Positions 24,324 through 32,414 of a stretch of DNA of 64,000 nucleotides are shown piece after piece. The DNA comes from Hyphomonadaceae bacterium UBA7672 (GTDB lineage Bacteria > Pseudomonadota > Alphaproteobacteria > Caulobacterales > Hyphomonadaceae). The position numbers were made by a program, and so were the translations under genes. The stretch lies in the NCBI GenBank assembly GCA_002483135.1, contig DLHI01000022.1:219101-283100 (forward strand). Reading direction: 5' to 3'. The first letter of the stretch is position 1. Each line of letters opens with the position of its first letter. Under the pieces are notes generated by a model. That model did not search any database. It saw only the letters and a list, made by a program, of their open reading frames with translations, and was not told the DNA's origin.

Positions 24324-25499
24324 TTAGGCCCCGAACTTCCGCTTCGCCCACCACGACGCGCCAATTGCGGCAACCAGAAACGCCACGCCGGCTGGGCCGA
24401 TGAAGCTTGGCACGCTTCGCGTGATCAGGTCCGCGCCAATGGCTGTGCCTGCGGCCTGGCCGAGATAGAGTACTGACGTGTTGAGCGCTACGGAGGCGGA
24501 GGCTAGTGCGGGCGCAACCGAAATCAGGCGAGCCTGCTGCATGGATACGCCGGCGCCGAAACCGAGGCCCCAGACGAACACGCTGGCGATTGCGAACTCA
24601 AGCGACGATGAGAATACCGACCAGCCGACAAGGCCGATAGCCATTGCGGACAGTGCGACGATGTGCGTTCGCGCCGCGCCGAGCTTGCCGACGGAGCGCG
24701 CGGCCATGATGGAGCCAAACAGACCGGCGCCGCCATATAGGGCCAGGGCCAGCGCTACGCCTGACGCGTCGGCAAGGCTCGCGCGGCGGAGTTCGGCGGC
24801 GAGATAGGGGAAGAGCGTGAATTGTCCGGCAACCTGAAGGCACGTCGCGGCCAGCAGGATCAGGATGGCAGGCCGTGTGACGACCTCGCTCCATGATCTC
24901 AGCGACATGCGTGCGGCGTAAAGTTTCGCCGGCAACACCAGATAGATCCCGACGGCGGCAAGCGCGGACCCGGCGGCTAGTCCACCATAGATCACGCGCC
25001 AGTTAAGCGCTTCGCCAAGAATGCTCATGAACGGGATGACGACGGCGCCCGCGACCGCCCATCCCATGAAGACGAGTGCGACAGCGCCTGCACGCTTGTT
25101 CTCGGGAACCAGCAGGGCTACGGTGCTGGCCGCCTGCGGCGTGAAGATGGCCGCGCCGCTGATCATCAGCAGGCGCGTGATCAACAGTGTCGCGTAGTCC
25201 GGCGCGAAGGCGGAGACAGCGTGGCCAACTGCGTACAGCGCCAGCGAGGCGCTAAGCAGAAAGCGGCGTCCGACCCGGTTGGTGAAAAAGCCGAAGGCAG
25301 GCGCGCCGATGCAGAGCACGACAGCGCCCCAGCCGATCAGCGCGCCGATGGCGACGGGCGTGACTTTGAGGTCCGCCGTCATCGCATTGATCATGGCGGC
25401 GGGCGCGAGAACGCCCGCGCCGATCATGATGTTGCCGAGGAACAGGAAGACCAGCGCGGCGCGTGAGTTCGCGGGAGCTTCGTCGGCAGACGCCAGCAT
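24324..25499 (-). CDS. MFS transporter
   Basis: A 391-residue major facilitator with twelve predicted helices. The conserved loop 2-3 motif appears as GFFTNRVGRRFLLSASLALYAVGH, and the cytosolic loop near the middle is basic. The pattern matches drug/sugar-efflux subfamilies (Bcr/AraJ/DHA1-like). The substrate is unknown. It sits on the minus strand upstream of the Ig-repeat gene with 131 bases between them. Confidence 0.9.
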   Translation of the reverse strand: MLASADEAPANSRAALVFLFLGNIMIGAGVLAPAAMINAMTADLKVTPVAIGALIGWGAVVLCIGAPAFGFFTNRVGRRFLLSASLALYAVGHAVSAFAPDYATLLITRLLMISGAAIFTPQAASTVALLVPENKRAGAVALVFMGWAVAGAVVIPFMSILGEALNWRVIYGGLAAGSALAAVGIYLVLPAKLYAARMSLRSWSEVVTRPAILILLAATCLQVAGQFTLFPYLAAELRRASLADASGVALALALYGGAGLFGSIMAARSVGKLGAARTHIVALSAMAIGLVGWSVFSSSLEFAIASVFVWGLGFGAGVSMQQARLISVAPALASASVALNTSVLYLGQAAGTAIGADLITRSVPSFIGPAGVAFLVAAIGASWWAKRKFGA

Positions 25500-25645
25500 G
25501 GTGTTGGTATCCTGGCGGCCGGGGTAGCGGTCGGGTTCAGCGCCGACTTAGTATGCTCTCCATCATCTTGCTAGGCCACGCTCGCTGGGCTGAATGATCA
25601 GGCGAGCTAAACACGGGATCGCCCGCGCCTGGCCCGCCCTGCGGT

Positions 25646-26011
25646 TCATGACTTGCGCGCCAGCTGGAGTTCCAGCCGCTTGACCTCGCGCAGGACGCGG
25701 TTGGCCTGCATAGTCGGCCACAGCGTGCCGATCTTCAGGATTGCGCCGGTGATCATCAGAACGCTGCCGGAGAAGCCCCAGCGCAACGCCATTACGACAT
25801 CGGTTGTCTGGAAGAACTCCCACGCGCACCAGGCGCCAGCAAAGAACATCACAGCCTGCACGATCATCAGCAGGATGTTGATCCAGGCCGTCGACCCGGA
25901 CAGCAATCCGCCCACCTGACTGAAATACCCCGGCTCGCTGTTCAAGCGCGCAAGAAAGGCGCGGTCTTCCTCATTGAGGGTCTTTTCTATCATCCGGTCA
26001 AGTTCACTCAT
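25646..26011 (-). CDS. Small membrane protein, ECF sigma partner (DUF6768-like)
   Basis: A 121-residue protein with a soluble N-terminus (SELDRMIEKTLNEEDRAFLARLN), two membrane helices (about 44-66 and 73-95) and a basic coiled tail. It starts 8 bases inside the preceding sigma factor gene (ATGAGTGA overlap), so they are translationally coupled. The position and size fit a cognate anti-sigma or partner protein of the DUF6768 type. No zinc-binding anti-sigma motif is visible. Confidence 0.75.
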   Translation of the reverse strand: MSELDRMIEKTLNEEDRAFLARLNSEPGYFSQVGGLLSGSTAWINILLMIVQAVMFFAGAWCAWEFFQTTDVVMALRWGFSGSVLMITGAILKIGTLWPTMQANRVLREVKRLELQLARKS

Positions 26012-26573
26012 CTGCAGTCTCCTTCAGATTCAATGTGCGGCGAAGTTTTTCGCGCGCGTGCATAAGGCGGCTCTTTACGGTACCCGAAGGCACGTCGAGC
26101 GCGACGGCGATCTCGGCCACGCTCAGGTCTTCAAGGTAGAAGAGAGCGATCGCGGCTCTCTGGTCGGGCGGCAGGCTGGCCATGGCGTGCGCCATGCGTC
26201 CGGCATCCGAAGCGCGCTCGCCGCCATCCGGCGTTGCGGTTGCGATGGGTTCGGCAGCGTAAGCTGCATCAAGTCGACGCCAACGCTGCTTGCCGCGCAC
26301 CCATCTGGCGCAGCGACGCGAGACGATGCGGAACGCCCACGCAGGAAAGGCCGTGGCATCGTCGAGCCGCGAGATGCCACGCACGATTTCGACCCACGCC
26401 TCCTGCACCACGTCGCGTGCCGCCTCGGCGTCTCCAGTCAAACGGCGGGCATGGCCGAGAAGGCGGGGCTGGATACGCTCTGCAAGCTGTCCAAGCGCGA
26501 TCTGGCTGCCGGCACGCGCGCTGGCGGCCAGGTATTCATCGAACAGCCTCTCCCTTGGGTCTGACGTCGCCAT
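26004..26573 (-). CDS. ECF-type RNA polymerase sigma factor
   Basis: A 189-residue sigma-70 family factor of the extracytoplasmic-function type. Region 2 shows RLTGDAEAARDVVQEAWVEIVRGI, and region 4 shows LPPDQRAAIALFYLEDLSVAEIA followed by the helix-turn-helix DVPSGTVKSRLMHAREKLRR. ATG 26573 with AAGGGG upstream is preferred to the longer frame. It directs RNA polymerase to its own promoters in response to an unknown signal. The overlapping small membrane protein is the probable regulator. Confidence 0.92.
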   Translation of the reverse strand: MATSDPRERLFDEYLAASARAGSQIALGQLAERIQPRLLGHARRLTGDAEAARDVVQEAWVEIVRGISRLDDATAFPAWAFRIVSRRCARWVRGKQRWRRLDAAYAAEPIATATPDGGERASDAGRMAHAMASLPPDQRAAIALFYLEDLSVAEIAVALDVPSGTVKSRLMHAREKLRRTLNLKETADE

Positions 26574-26680
26574 TTGCGCCCCTTCTGAACCAAGGTGCCC
26601 GGATGGGGTATTCCGGTTCAATCGGAAAACGCGATTTCCGGCATCAGGGTTTCTCGCGGCACTATCAGACTGGGTCGGGC

Positions 26681-26711
26681 TTGACGCGCACCGTATCACG
26701 CATCATCTAAT
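26681..26711 (+). promoter_or_regulatory. Candidate promoter just upstream of the Rrf2 gene
   Basis: TTGACG (26681-26686), a 19-base spacer, and TCTAAT (26706-26711) lie so close to the ATG at 26717 that the mRNA would be almost leaderless. No Shine-Dalgarno sequence precedes the start. ATGTTACAT across 26710-26718 is symmetric and could bind the Rrf2 protein. Confidence 0.4.
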
Positions 26712-26716
26712 GTTAC

Positions 26717-27163
26717 ATGACACGTGACCGACGCCTTTCCCAGGTTCTCCATGCGCTGCTCCACATGGCCGAGCAGGAACGGCCGATGACATCGGCTGAA
26801 CTCGCAAAATGCATGGACACCAATCCGGTGGTCGTTCGGCGTACGATGGCGGGGCTACGTGAGGCGGGCTTCGTCAGCTCCGAAAAGGGGCATGGCGGAG
26901 GCTGGGAGATCGCGTGCGATCTCCAGAAGGTGACGCTCAGGGATATCTACGACGCGCTGGGTTCGCCGTCGCTGCTGGCCATCGGCATCAATCTCGAAAA
27001 CCCGGAATGCCTCGTCGAGAAGGCGGTCAACCGGTCCCTGACGGGCGCGTTTGCGGATGCGGAGGCGTTGTTGGTGAAGCGTTTGGCCGGCGTCACGCTG
27101 GCAGCGCTTGCGGAGGAATTTCGCGCCACGGCCAGGCGCCACAGGACAAGGATGAGCAGATAA
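26717..27163 (+). CDS. Rrf2 family transcriptional regulator
   Basis: A 148-residue regulator of the Rrf2 family (BadM/YwnA branch). The winged helix-turn-helix is at about residues 22-60 (MTSAELAKCMDTNPVVVRRTMAGLREAGFVSS, followed by the wing GHGGGWEIA). The Cys cluster of the Fe-S Rrf2 members is missing: only Cys28, Cys49-like and Cys94-type residues are scattered. It is coupled to the flavoprotein gene by a TAATG overlap, a common arrangement, and likely controls that gene. Confidence 0.88.
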   Translation: MTRDRRLSQVLHALLHMAEQERPMTSAELAKCMDTNPVVVRRTMAGLREAGFVSSEKGHGGGWEIACDLQKVTLRDIYDALGSPSLLAIGINLENPECLVEKAVNRSLTGAFADAEALLVKRLAGVTLAALAEEFRATARRHRTRMSR

Positions 27164-28050
27164 TGTTTGATGCAGTTGTTGTTGGTGGAAGTTATGCCGG
27201 ACAGTCTGCAGCGCTGCAGCTTGCGCGCGCCCGGCGCAAGGTGCTGGTGGTTGACGGAGGCAAGCGGCGCAATCGCTTCGCGCATGAATCCCACGGCTTC
27301 CTGACGCAGGACGGCGTCGATCCGGCGGAGATCGCTGCGAGGGCGCGCGAGCAGTTGCTGAAGTACCCCAATTTGGAATGGCGCAATGGCGTTGCGGAGA
27401 ATGCCTCAGGCTCTGCTGACGCGTTCAGGCTCAGCGTGAACGGCGAAGCAATCGCGACGCGCCGCGTCGTTCTCGCGATGGGCGTAGCGGACGAACTGCC
27501 GCCCGTGCCGGGGCTGTCCGAACGCTGGGGCAAATCTGTGTTCCACTGCCCCTATTGCCATGGCTATGAGCTGAATCAGGGCCGGGTGGGCGTGCTCGGG
27601 GTTGTCCCGATGTCGCTGCATCATGCGTTGATGCTGCCCGACTGGGGCCAGACGACTTTCTTCCTCAACAATGCGTTCGAACCCGATGCCGCCCAGCTTG
27701 CGCAACTTGAAGCGCGCGGCGTGACACTGGAGCGGACGCCGGTTAAGCGCATCTCGGGTGAACGCGCTGACATGGAACTGGTCGATGGCCGCGTGATCGC
27801 GCTCGACGGCATGTTCACGGCAACGCGTACAAGCGTGTCGAGCCCGGTGGCCGCCGAGCTTGGCTGCGCATTCGAGGACGGGCCACTCGGCACGTTCATC
27901 AGCACGGACGGCATGAAGGCGACCAGCGTGCCGGGCGTGTTTGCATGCGGTGATGCTGCGCGGGCGGCGGGCACTGTGGCCTGGGCCGTGGGCGATGGCG
28001 CCATGGCGGGGGCCGCTACGCACCGGACCCTGATGTTCGGACTTGGCTGA
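27163..28050 (+). CDS. Thioredoxin-reductase-like FAD oxidoreductase
   Basis: A 295-residue flavoprotein with an N-terminal FAD-binding Rossmann motif (VVVGGSYAGQSAALQLARA), a redox-active CPYC (CPYCHGYE, about residue 130), and a late FAD-binding GVFACGDAAR. This is the thioredoxin reductase fold, but the NAD(P)H-binding GxGxxA motif is altered (GVLGVVPMS), so the electron donor may differ. The ATG overlaps the Rrf2 stop by one base. The 3' end overlaps the convergent acyltransferase by 35 bases. Confidence 0.88.
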   Translation: MFDAVVVGGSYAGQSAALQLARARRKVLVVDGGKRRNRFAHESHGFLTQDGVDPAEIAARAREQLLKYPNLEWRNGVAENASGSADAFRLSVNGEAIATRRVVLAMGVADELPPVPGLSERWGKSVFHCPYCHGYELNQGRVGVLGVVPMSLHHALMLPDWGQTTFFLNNAFEPDAAQLAQLEARGVTLERTPVKRISGERADMELVDGRVIALDGMFTATRTSVSSPVAAELGCAFEDGPLGTFISTDGMKATSVPGVFACGDAARAAGTVAWAVGDGAMAGAATHRTLMFGLG

Positions 28051-29215
28051 GCGATCCGCGGCTTCCGCGCGTCATCTTCAGCCCGAACAGCGGGCGCAGG
28101 AAGCCGACGCGGCGGACGATCTCGTAACCGAGCCAGCAGCTGACGATGGTCAGCGCGATAAGGACCGGCGCTTCGATCCATACCGGCCAGCCGAGCTGGT
28201 TGAGAGAATGGCCGGCGACGACGATGGTCGTCTGGTGGATGATGTAGAATGGAAAGATCGCGTCGGTTAGATAGCGGCGCGCGGCGTTGTCGTGGCGCAG
28301 ATGCTTCCGCGCAAAGCCAAAGAGGGCAAGGATCATCGTCCACGCCTGCAGCTCGCGCAGGCTTGTGCCGATCAGGGCGACCAGGGCTTCATCAGATTGC
28401 GTGAAAGAGCCCATCGCGGCGCGGCCAACCTGCAGCGTCAGCCATGCGACCAGCGCGATGACCAACATCGGCCAGCGGATGCGCTGGCATGTCTCGAAGA
28501 ACGCTTCATGCTTGGCGATGGCGTATCCGAACAGGAAGGCTGGAAGATAGAGCGCGTGGGCGTACCAGTCGTCGAACAGGGCATGCGTCTCGCCGAACTG
28601 CGGCTCAAGCGTGACGCGGATCACGGCGAGATGGAGGAATGGCAGGACGACCACGGCCAGCCCGCTCGCCAGCGGCGCCATAAGGCGTATGGGCAGTCGC
28701 TTCAGCAGCGGACCGATCCCGACAATCAGCAGCGTGTAGACGAACAGGTAAGCGACGAACCAGAGGTGGTTCCAGGTTGGCGTGATGATACCCCACCCGC
28801 CGCTGGCCGTGGCGTACTTCTCATAAAACTCGGCATAGTTGCCCGTGAACCCAAGCTTTTCGACGACCTCGAAATAAGTCTGCGGCGGCACGATCACGAA
28901 CATGCAGAAAGCCAGCGGGATAAGCAGCCGCACGGTACGCGAGCCCAGGAAGGCGCCGGTCGCCATTTTGTCCAGCATGAACCGGGTGGCGCAGCCGGAT
29001 ATGATGAAAAGCAGCGTGAGCCGCCAAGGATTGGAGAGCAGCATCAGCGGCTCGGCCGCCGCGCTGGCGTGGCTCGACTTCACATGGAAGCCCCACGTCA
29101 CATAGAACATGCCGACATGGTAGAAGATCAGGAGCCCGAAGGCGGCGATGCGCAGCCAGTCGAGATCGATGCGGCGGTCGGGAATAGAGGCGGACGTGGC
29201 GTTGGGGAGGGTCAT
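28016..29215 (-). CDS. Acyltransferase family membrane protein, paralog A
   Basis: A 399-residue integral membrane acyltransferase of the OpgC/OafA type with about ten helices. The opening RIDLDWLRIAAFGLLIFYHV holds the conserved Asp/Arg/His of the family, followed by NPWRLTLLFIISGCATRFML and VRLLIPLAF. It transfers acyl groups to a glycan or lipid in the envelope; the acceptor is unknown. It shares these segments with the gene at 30220-31470, so they are paralogs flanking a LytTR regulator. The stop lies inside the flavoprotein gene (35-base overlap). Confidence 0.88.
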   Translation of the reverse strand: MTLPNATSASIPDRRIDLDWLRIAAFGLLIFYHVGMFYVTWGFHVKSSHASAAAEPLMLLSNPWRLTLLFIISGCATRFMLDKMATGAFLGSRTVRLLIPLAFCMFVIVPPQTYFEVVEKLGFTGNYAEFYEKYATASGGWGIITPTWNHLWFVAYLFVYTLLIVGIGPLLKRLPIRLMAPLASGLAVVVLPFLHLAVIRVTLEPQFGETHALFDDWYAHALYLPAFLFGYAIAKHEAFFETCQRIRWPMLVIALVAWLTLQVGRAAMGSFTQSDEALVALIGTSLRELQAWTMILALFGFARKHLRHDNAARRYLTDAIFPFYIIHQTTIVVAGHSLNQLGWPVWIEAPVLIALTIVSCWLGYEIVRRVGFLRPLFGLKMTRGSRGSLSQVRTSGSGA

Positions 29216-29295
29216 TTGCGACTCCTTGTGATCGAAGCCATGATCAGCAAGGCTGGCGCGCGCGCTATGAAAAAGCCTCGAAAGGTCAGGGTGCT

Positions 29296-30171
29296 GTGAC
29301 GGGTGGTGCGGCGTCTGGGACGAGCGGTGGCAAAGCCGTGACGAACGGTTGGCGCATCGAGTGGGCGCCGGTGGCCTTCATCGCTGCCGTAGGTGTGGTG
29401 GTCGCCATTATCAACGCGACCTCGGCCATCATGGAGGGGCAAACCGGCGGGCCGCCGATCGATGCCAGAGCGGCATGGCTCTACGAAGTTTCGTCGGTCT
29501 TCATGGTTGTGCTGCTCTCCCCGGCGATCGGCTGGATGGTGTGGCGTGTACCTCCCCCGCCAGAGCCTTCAAGGTCGGCCTGGCTAGGAATGGCGGGAGT
29601 GCATTTCGCCGCCGCCTGCGCTTTCTCGGTGCTGCATATTGCCGGCATGGTGGCGCTCCGAAAGCTGGGCTACGCCTCGGCGGGCTCGACCTACGTCTTC
29701 GCCTACAATGGCGACCTCATTGTCCCCTTCATCTATGAATGGCGTAAGGACCTGCTGACCTATGCCTCTAACGCGCTGTGTTTCTGGGCATGGAGCTTCT
29801 GGCAGGCGCAGCGTGCGGCCCAGGCGCTGGTGGCCGAACCCGCCTCGCCCGCCGCTGATCAGCGGATCGAGGTGCGCGATGGCGCGCGGGTGAGCCTGAT
29901 TGATCCAGCGGCGATCGGTTGGGTGGAGGCCGCCGGGAACTATGTGGAGATTCACGCGCGCGATGCGACTCATCTCGTGCGCGGAACGCTGTCCGGGTTC
30001 GAGGAGCGGCTCGCCGAACATGGCTTCGTGCGCATCCACCGCTCGCGTCTGATCAATAAGGCGCGCGTCAGCGGCTTCCGGCCGACCTCGTCCGGAGACC
30101 TTGAGATCACGCTGGACGATGGCCGCATCGTCGGCGGCAGCCGAAGGTTTCGCAGCCTTCTTGAAGGCTGA
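29296..30171 (+). CDS. LytTR regulator with membrane-spanning N-terminal domain
   Basis: A 291-residue regulator. The N-terminal 180 residues contain about four hydrophobic helices (WAPVAFIAAVGVVVAIIN, FMVVLLSPAIGWMVW and others), so it is anchored in the inner membrane. The C-terminal 100 residues form a LytTR DNA-binding domain: IEVRDGARVSLIDPAAIGWVEAAGNYVEIH, then LSGFEERL and FVRIHRSRLINKARV. No response-regulator receiver domain is present. It is divergent from paralog A and followed by paralog B, which suggests it controls them. DNA binding while tethered is an inference. Confidence 0.9.
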   Translation: MTGGAASGTSGGKAVTNGWRIEWAPVAFIAAVGVVVAIINATSAIMEGQTGGPPIDARAAWLYEVSSVFMVVLLSPAIGWMVWRVPPPPEPSRSAWLGMAGVHFAAACAFSVLHIAGMVALRKLGYASAGSTYVFAYNGDLIVPFIYEWRKDLLTYASNALCFWAWSFWQAQRAAQALVAEPASPAADQRIEVRDGARVSLIDPAAIGWVEAAGNYVEIHARDATHLVRGTLSGFEERLAEHGFVRIHRSRLINKARVSGFRPTSSGDLEITLDDGRIVGGSRRFRSLLEG

Positions 30172-30219
30172 ATACCAGGGACTGCCCAACGCACTGCGCC
30201 CGAACGACCGCTAGTGCCT

Positions 30220-31470
30220 TCAGTTCGCTAGCTGAGACTCGACCGGTCGCCTGCCGACTTTAGGACTCGACCGATCTTCGAGCGGCTGTTCGGTGGACGG
30301 CTTGCGTTCCAGTTTCAGTCCGAACAGCGGACGAAGTATCCAGATCCTGCGGGCGACTTCGTAGACGATCACGCAGCTGGCGACTGTCACGAGGATCAGG
30401 AGCGAGACCTCCACCGGCATGGGAAGGTTCATCCGGGTGAGCCAGTGTCCGGCTACGACAATGGCCGTCTGGTGAATGACGTAATACGGAAACACGGCAT
30501 CGGTCAGATAGCGCCGCAACGGGCTGTCGCGGCGGAGATGGCGGCGCGCAAATCCGAAGGCGGCAACCACTGAGGCCCAACCCTGAATGGGGTTAAGGAT
30601 GGCATAGCCCGTCGCGAAGCCACCCGGAATGGAGCTTTCAATACCGGACAGCCACAGGACCGCTATGCCGACATAGCCTGATACAGCGATCGCCAAGGCG
30701 ACGTACCGTTGCTTGTCGCACGCTTCAAAGAAGGGTTCATGTTTCGCAATGCTGTAGCCCAGCAGGACTGCGGCACAGAACACAAGCACGCTCCGCCAGT
30801 CGCCGATGAAGAGGTGCTCGACGGTCGAGAACGGTCCAATCAGCAAGTTGGCAAGCGCAATGAGGATCATAGGAACGACAAAGATCCACGGCGCCTTGCA
30901 GAACCATGCAAAGGCCTGGGCTGGGAGCGTCTTGAGCCTGGGTCCCACGGCAACCGCAACCAGTGTGAAGATGAACAGGTATGCAATGAACCACAGATGC
31001 GCCCATTCGGGCGTGATCAGTATCTCGCCTGGTGCGTTCCATTTTCCAGCGCCAGTCAGGTACTGCGGATAGAAGTCAAGGAAGCCGCCGCGATAACCTA
31101 GGTACTCAACGACGTGGACATAGGTCTGCGGTGGGACGACGACGAGCATGCCGAAGGCGAGCGGAATCAGAAGGCGTACAGCGCGCGACTGGACGAACTG
31201 ACCGGTGGGGGTCTTGTCCATCATGAACCGTGTCGCCACGCCTGAAATCAGGAACAGCAGCAACAGTCGCCAAGGGGTCGAAAGCTGCAGCAGCGGCAAC
31301 ACCTTCCAGGTCGCATACTGCGAGTTCGCGCGCCACGGCCACGTGCCGTAGAAGCATTCAATATGATAAATGATCAAAAAGCCGAACGCGATGATCCGCA
31401 GCCAATCCAGATCGGTTCTCCGGCCCGGATGAGGCATTCCGCTTGCGGTCCTATCGGCTATCGTAACCAA
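30220..31470 (-). CDS. Acyltransferase family membrane protein, paralog B
   Basis: A 416-residue acyltransferase, closely similar to paralog A: RRTDLDWLRIIAFGFLIIYHIE at the N-terminus, STPWRLLLLFLISGVATRFMM, and RAVRLLIPLAFGMLVVVPPQTY. The C-terminal tail differs and is Arg/Ser-rich. Both genes point away from the LytTR gene's promoter direction in a minus-plus-minus arrangement. Duplication followed by divergence of acceptor specificity is likely. Substrate unknown. Confidence 0.88.
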   Translation of the reverse strand: MVTIADRTASGMPHPGRRTDLDWLRIIAFGFLIIYHIECFYGTWPWRANSQYATWKVLPLLQLSTPWRLLLLFLISGVATRFMMDKTPTGQFVQSRAVRLLIPLAFGMLVVVPPQTYVHVVEYLGYRGGFLDFYPQYLTGAGKWNAPGEILITPEWAHLWFIAYLFIFTLVAVAVGPRLKTLPAQAFAWFCKAPWIFVVPMILIALANLLIGPFSTVEHLFIGDWRSVLVFCAAVLLGYSIAKHEPFFEACDKQRYVALAIAVSGYVGIAVLWLSGIESSIPGGFATGYAILNPIQGWASVVAAFGFARRHLRRDSPLRRYLTDAVFPYYVIHQTAIVVAGHWLTRMNLPMPVEVSLLILVTVASCVIVYEVARRIWILRPLFGLKLERKPSTEQPLEDRSSPKVGRRPVESQLAN

Positions 31471-31778
31471 AGGTCTGGCTCGCTCCGATCCACCAAATCA
31501 TACCTTAGCGGCAAGCGGCGGGCCGGACGCAAGCAGACACTCCTTTTGAGCGAACGCTCCGTCGGCTAATCTCCCTGCGGGTCTCCGGATCGTTCTGGCG
31601 CCCGCCGCTGGCCCCATTTCGCTTTGCGGGGTGCTCCGGCGTTATCTGGACTACTCGTAAGGGTGCGATCGATCTTAACGCACTGGCTGCTGACACCACG
31701 TGGGGGGCAGCAAACGCGGGCGCGCTTGATGATCGCTCCGGAAGGCCTGATCCTCGCCGTACGAGAATGGAGCCCTGC
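31471..31778. other. 308-base intergenic region
   Basis: This is the shared upstream region of acyltransferase B (minus) and the GST (plus). I see only short chance symmetries (for example CCACGTGG near 31700) and a minus-strand open frame at 31505-31798 that has no coding character. No gene is called here. Confidence 0.5.
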
Positions 31779-32396
31779 ATGATCGAGTTTTGGACCAATC
31801 CGATGAGCCGCGGCCAGATCGCGCACTGGATGCTGGAGGAACTGGGCCAGCCTTACACCACCAACTGGCTCAGCTGGGGGCCGGAGGGCAACAAGAGCCC
31901 CGCCTACCTCGCGGTCAATCCGATGGGGAAAGTCCCCGCCATCCGCCTTGACGGCAAGGTGGTGACCGAGGCCGCGGGGATCTGTCTTTATCTTGCTGAC
32001 GCATTTCCGCAGGCTGGCCTCAAACCCACAGGCGCCGCCCTGGCGGACTACTACCGCTGGACGTTCTTTGCGGCGGGCCCCGTCGAGCAGGCCGTGACCG
32101 CGAAGGCAATGGGCTGGCAGGTGCCCGAGGGCCGCGATGGCATGGCGGGCTTTGGCTCGTTCGATGCAACGGTGAACGCGCTCGACCAGTTCCTGTCGGG
32201 CCGGTCCTATGTCTGCGGCGACACGTTTACCGCGGCCGATGTCTATGTCGGCAGCACGGTGGACTGGGGCTTGATGTTCAAGTCACTGCCGACGCGCCCA
32301 TCGTTCGAGGCCTATGCAGCGCGTCTGCGCGAGCGGAAGGCGTACAAGTCTGCCAAAGCGATCAATGCCACGAAGACGGCGGAGATGCAGGGTTAG
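31779..32396 (+). CDS. Glutathione S-transferase family protein
   Basis: A 205-residue GST. The thioredoxin-like domain shows IEFWTNPMSRGQIAHWMLEE with a Ser in the catalytic position of the first loop, then NPMGKVPAIRLDGKVVTEAAGI. The C-terminal helical domain contains FTAADVYVGSTVDWG. The ATG at 31779 has GGAG 6 bases upstream; the ATG at 31767 is 4 codons earlier without a good site. It differs from the GST at 20857-21471 and is not its duplicate. Substrate unknown. Confidence 0.9.
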   Translation: MIEFWTNPMSRGQIAHWMLEELGQPYTTNWLSWGPEGNKSPAYLAVNPMGKVPAIRLDGKVVTEAAGICLYLADAFPQAGLKPTGAALADYYRWTFFAAGPVEQAVTAKAMGWQVPEGRDGMAGFGSFDATVNALDQFLSGRSYVCGDTFTAADVYVGSTVDWGLMFKSLPTRPSFEAYAARLRERKAYKSAKAINATKTAEMQG

Positions 32397-32414
32397 AGCA
32401 GGATCAGCCGGCTA

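Noticed and set aside
31505..31798. Minus-strand open frame of 97 codons in the intergenic region
   Set aside because: No ribosome binding site and low-complexity, Ser/Arg/Pro-rich composition; overlaps the GST start.
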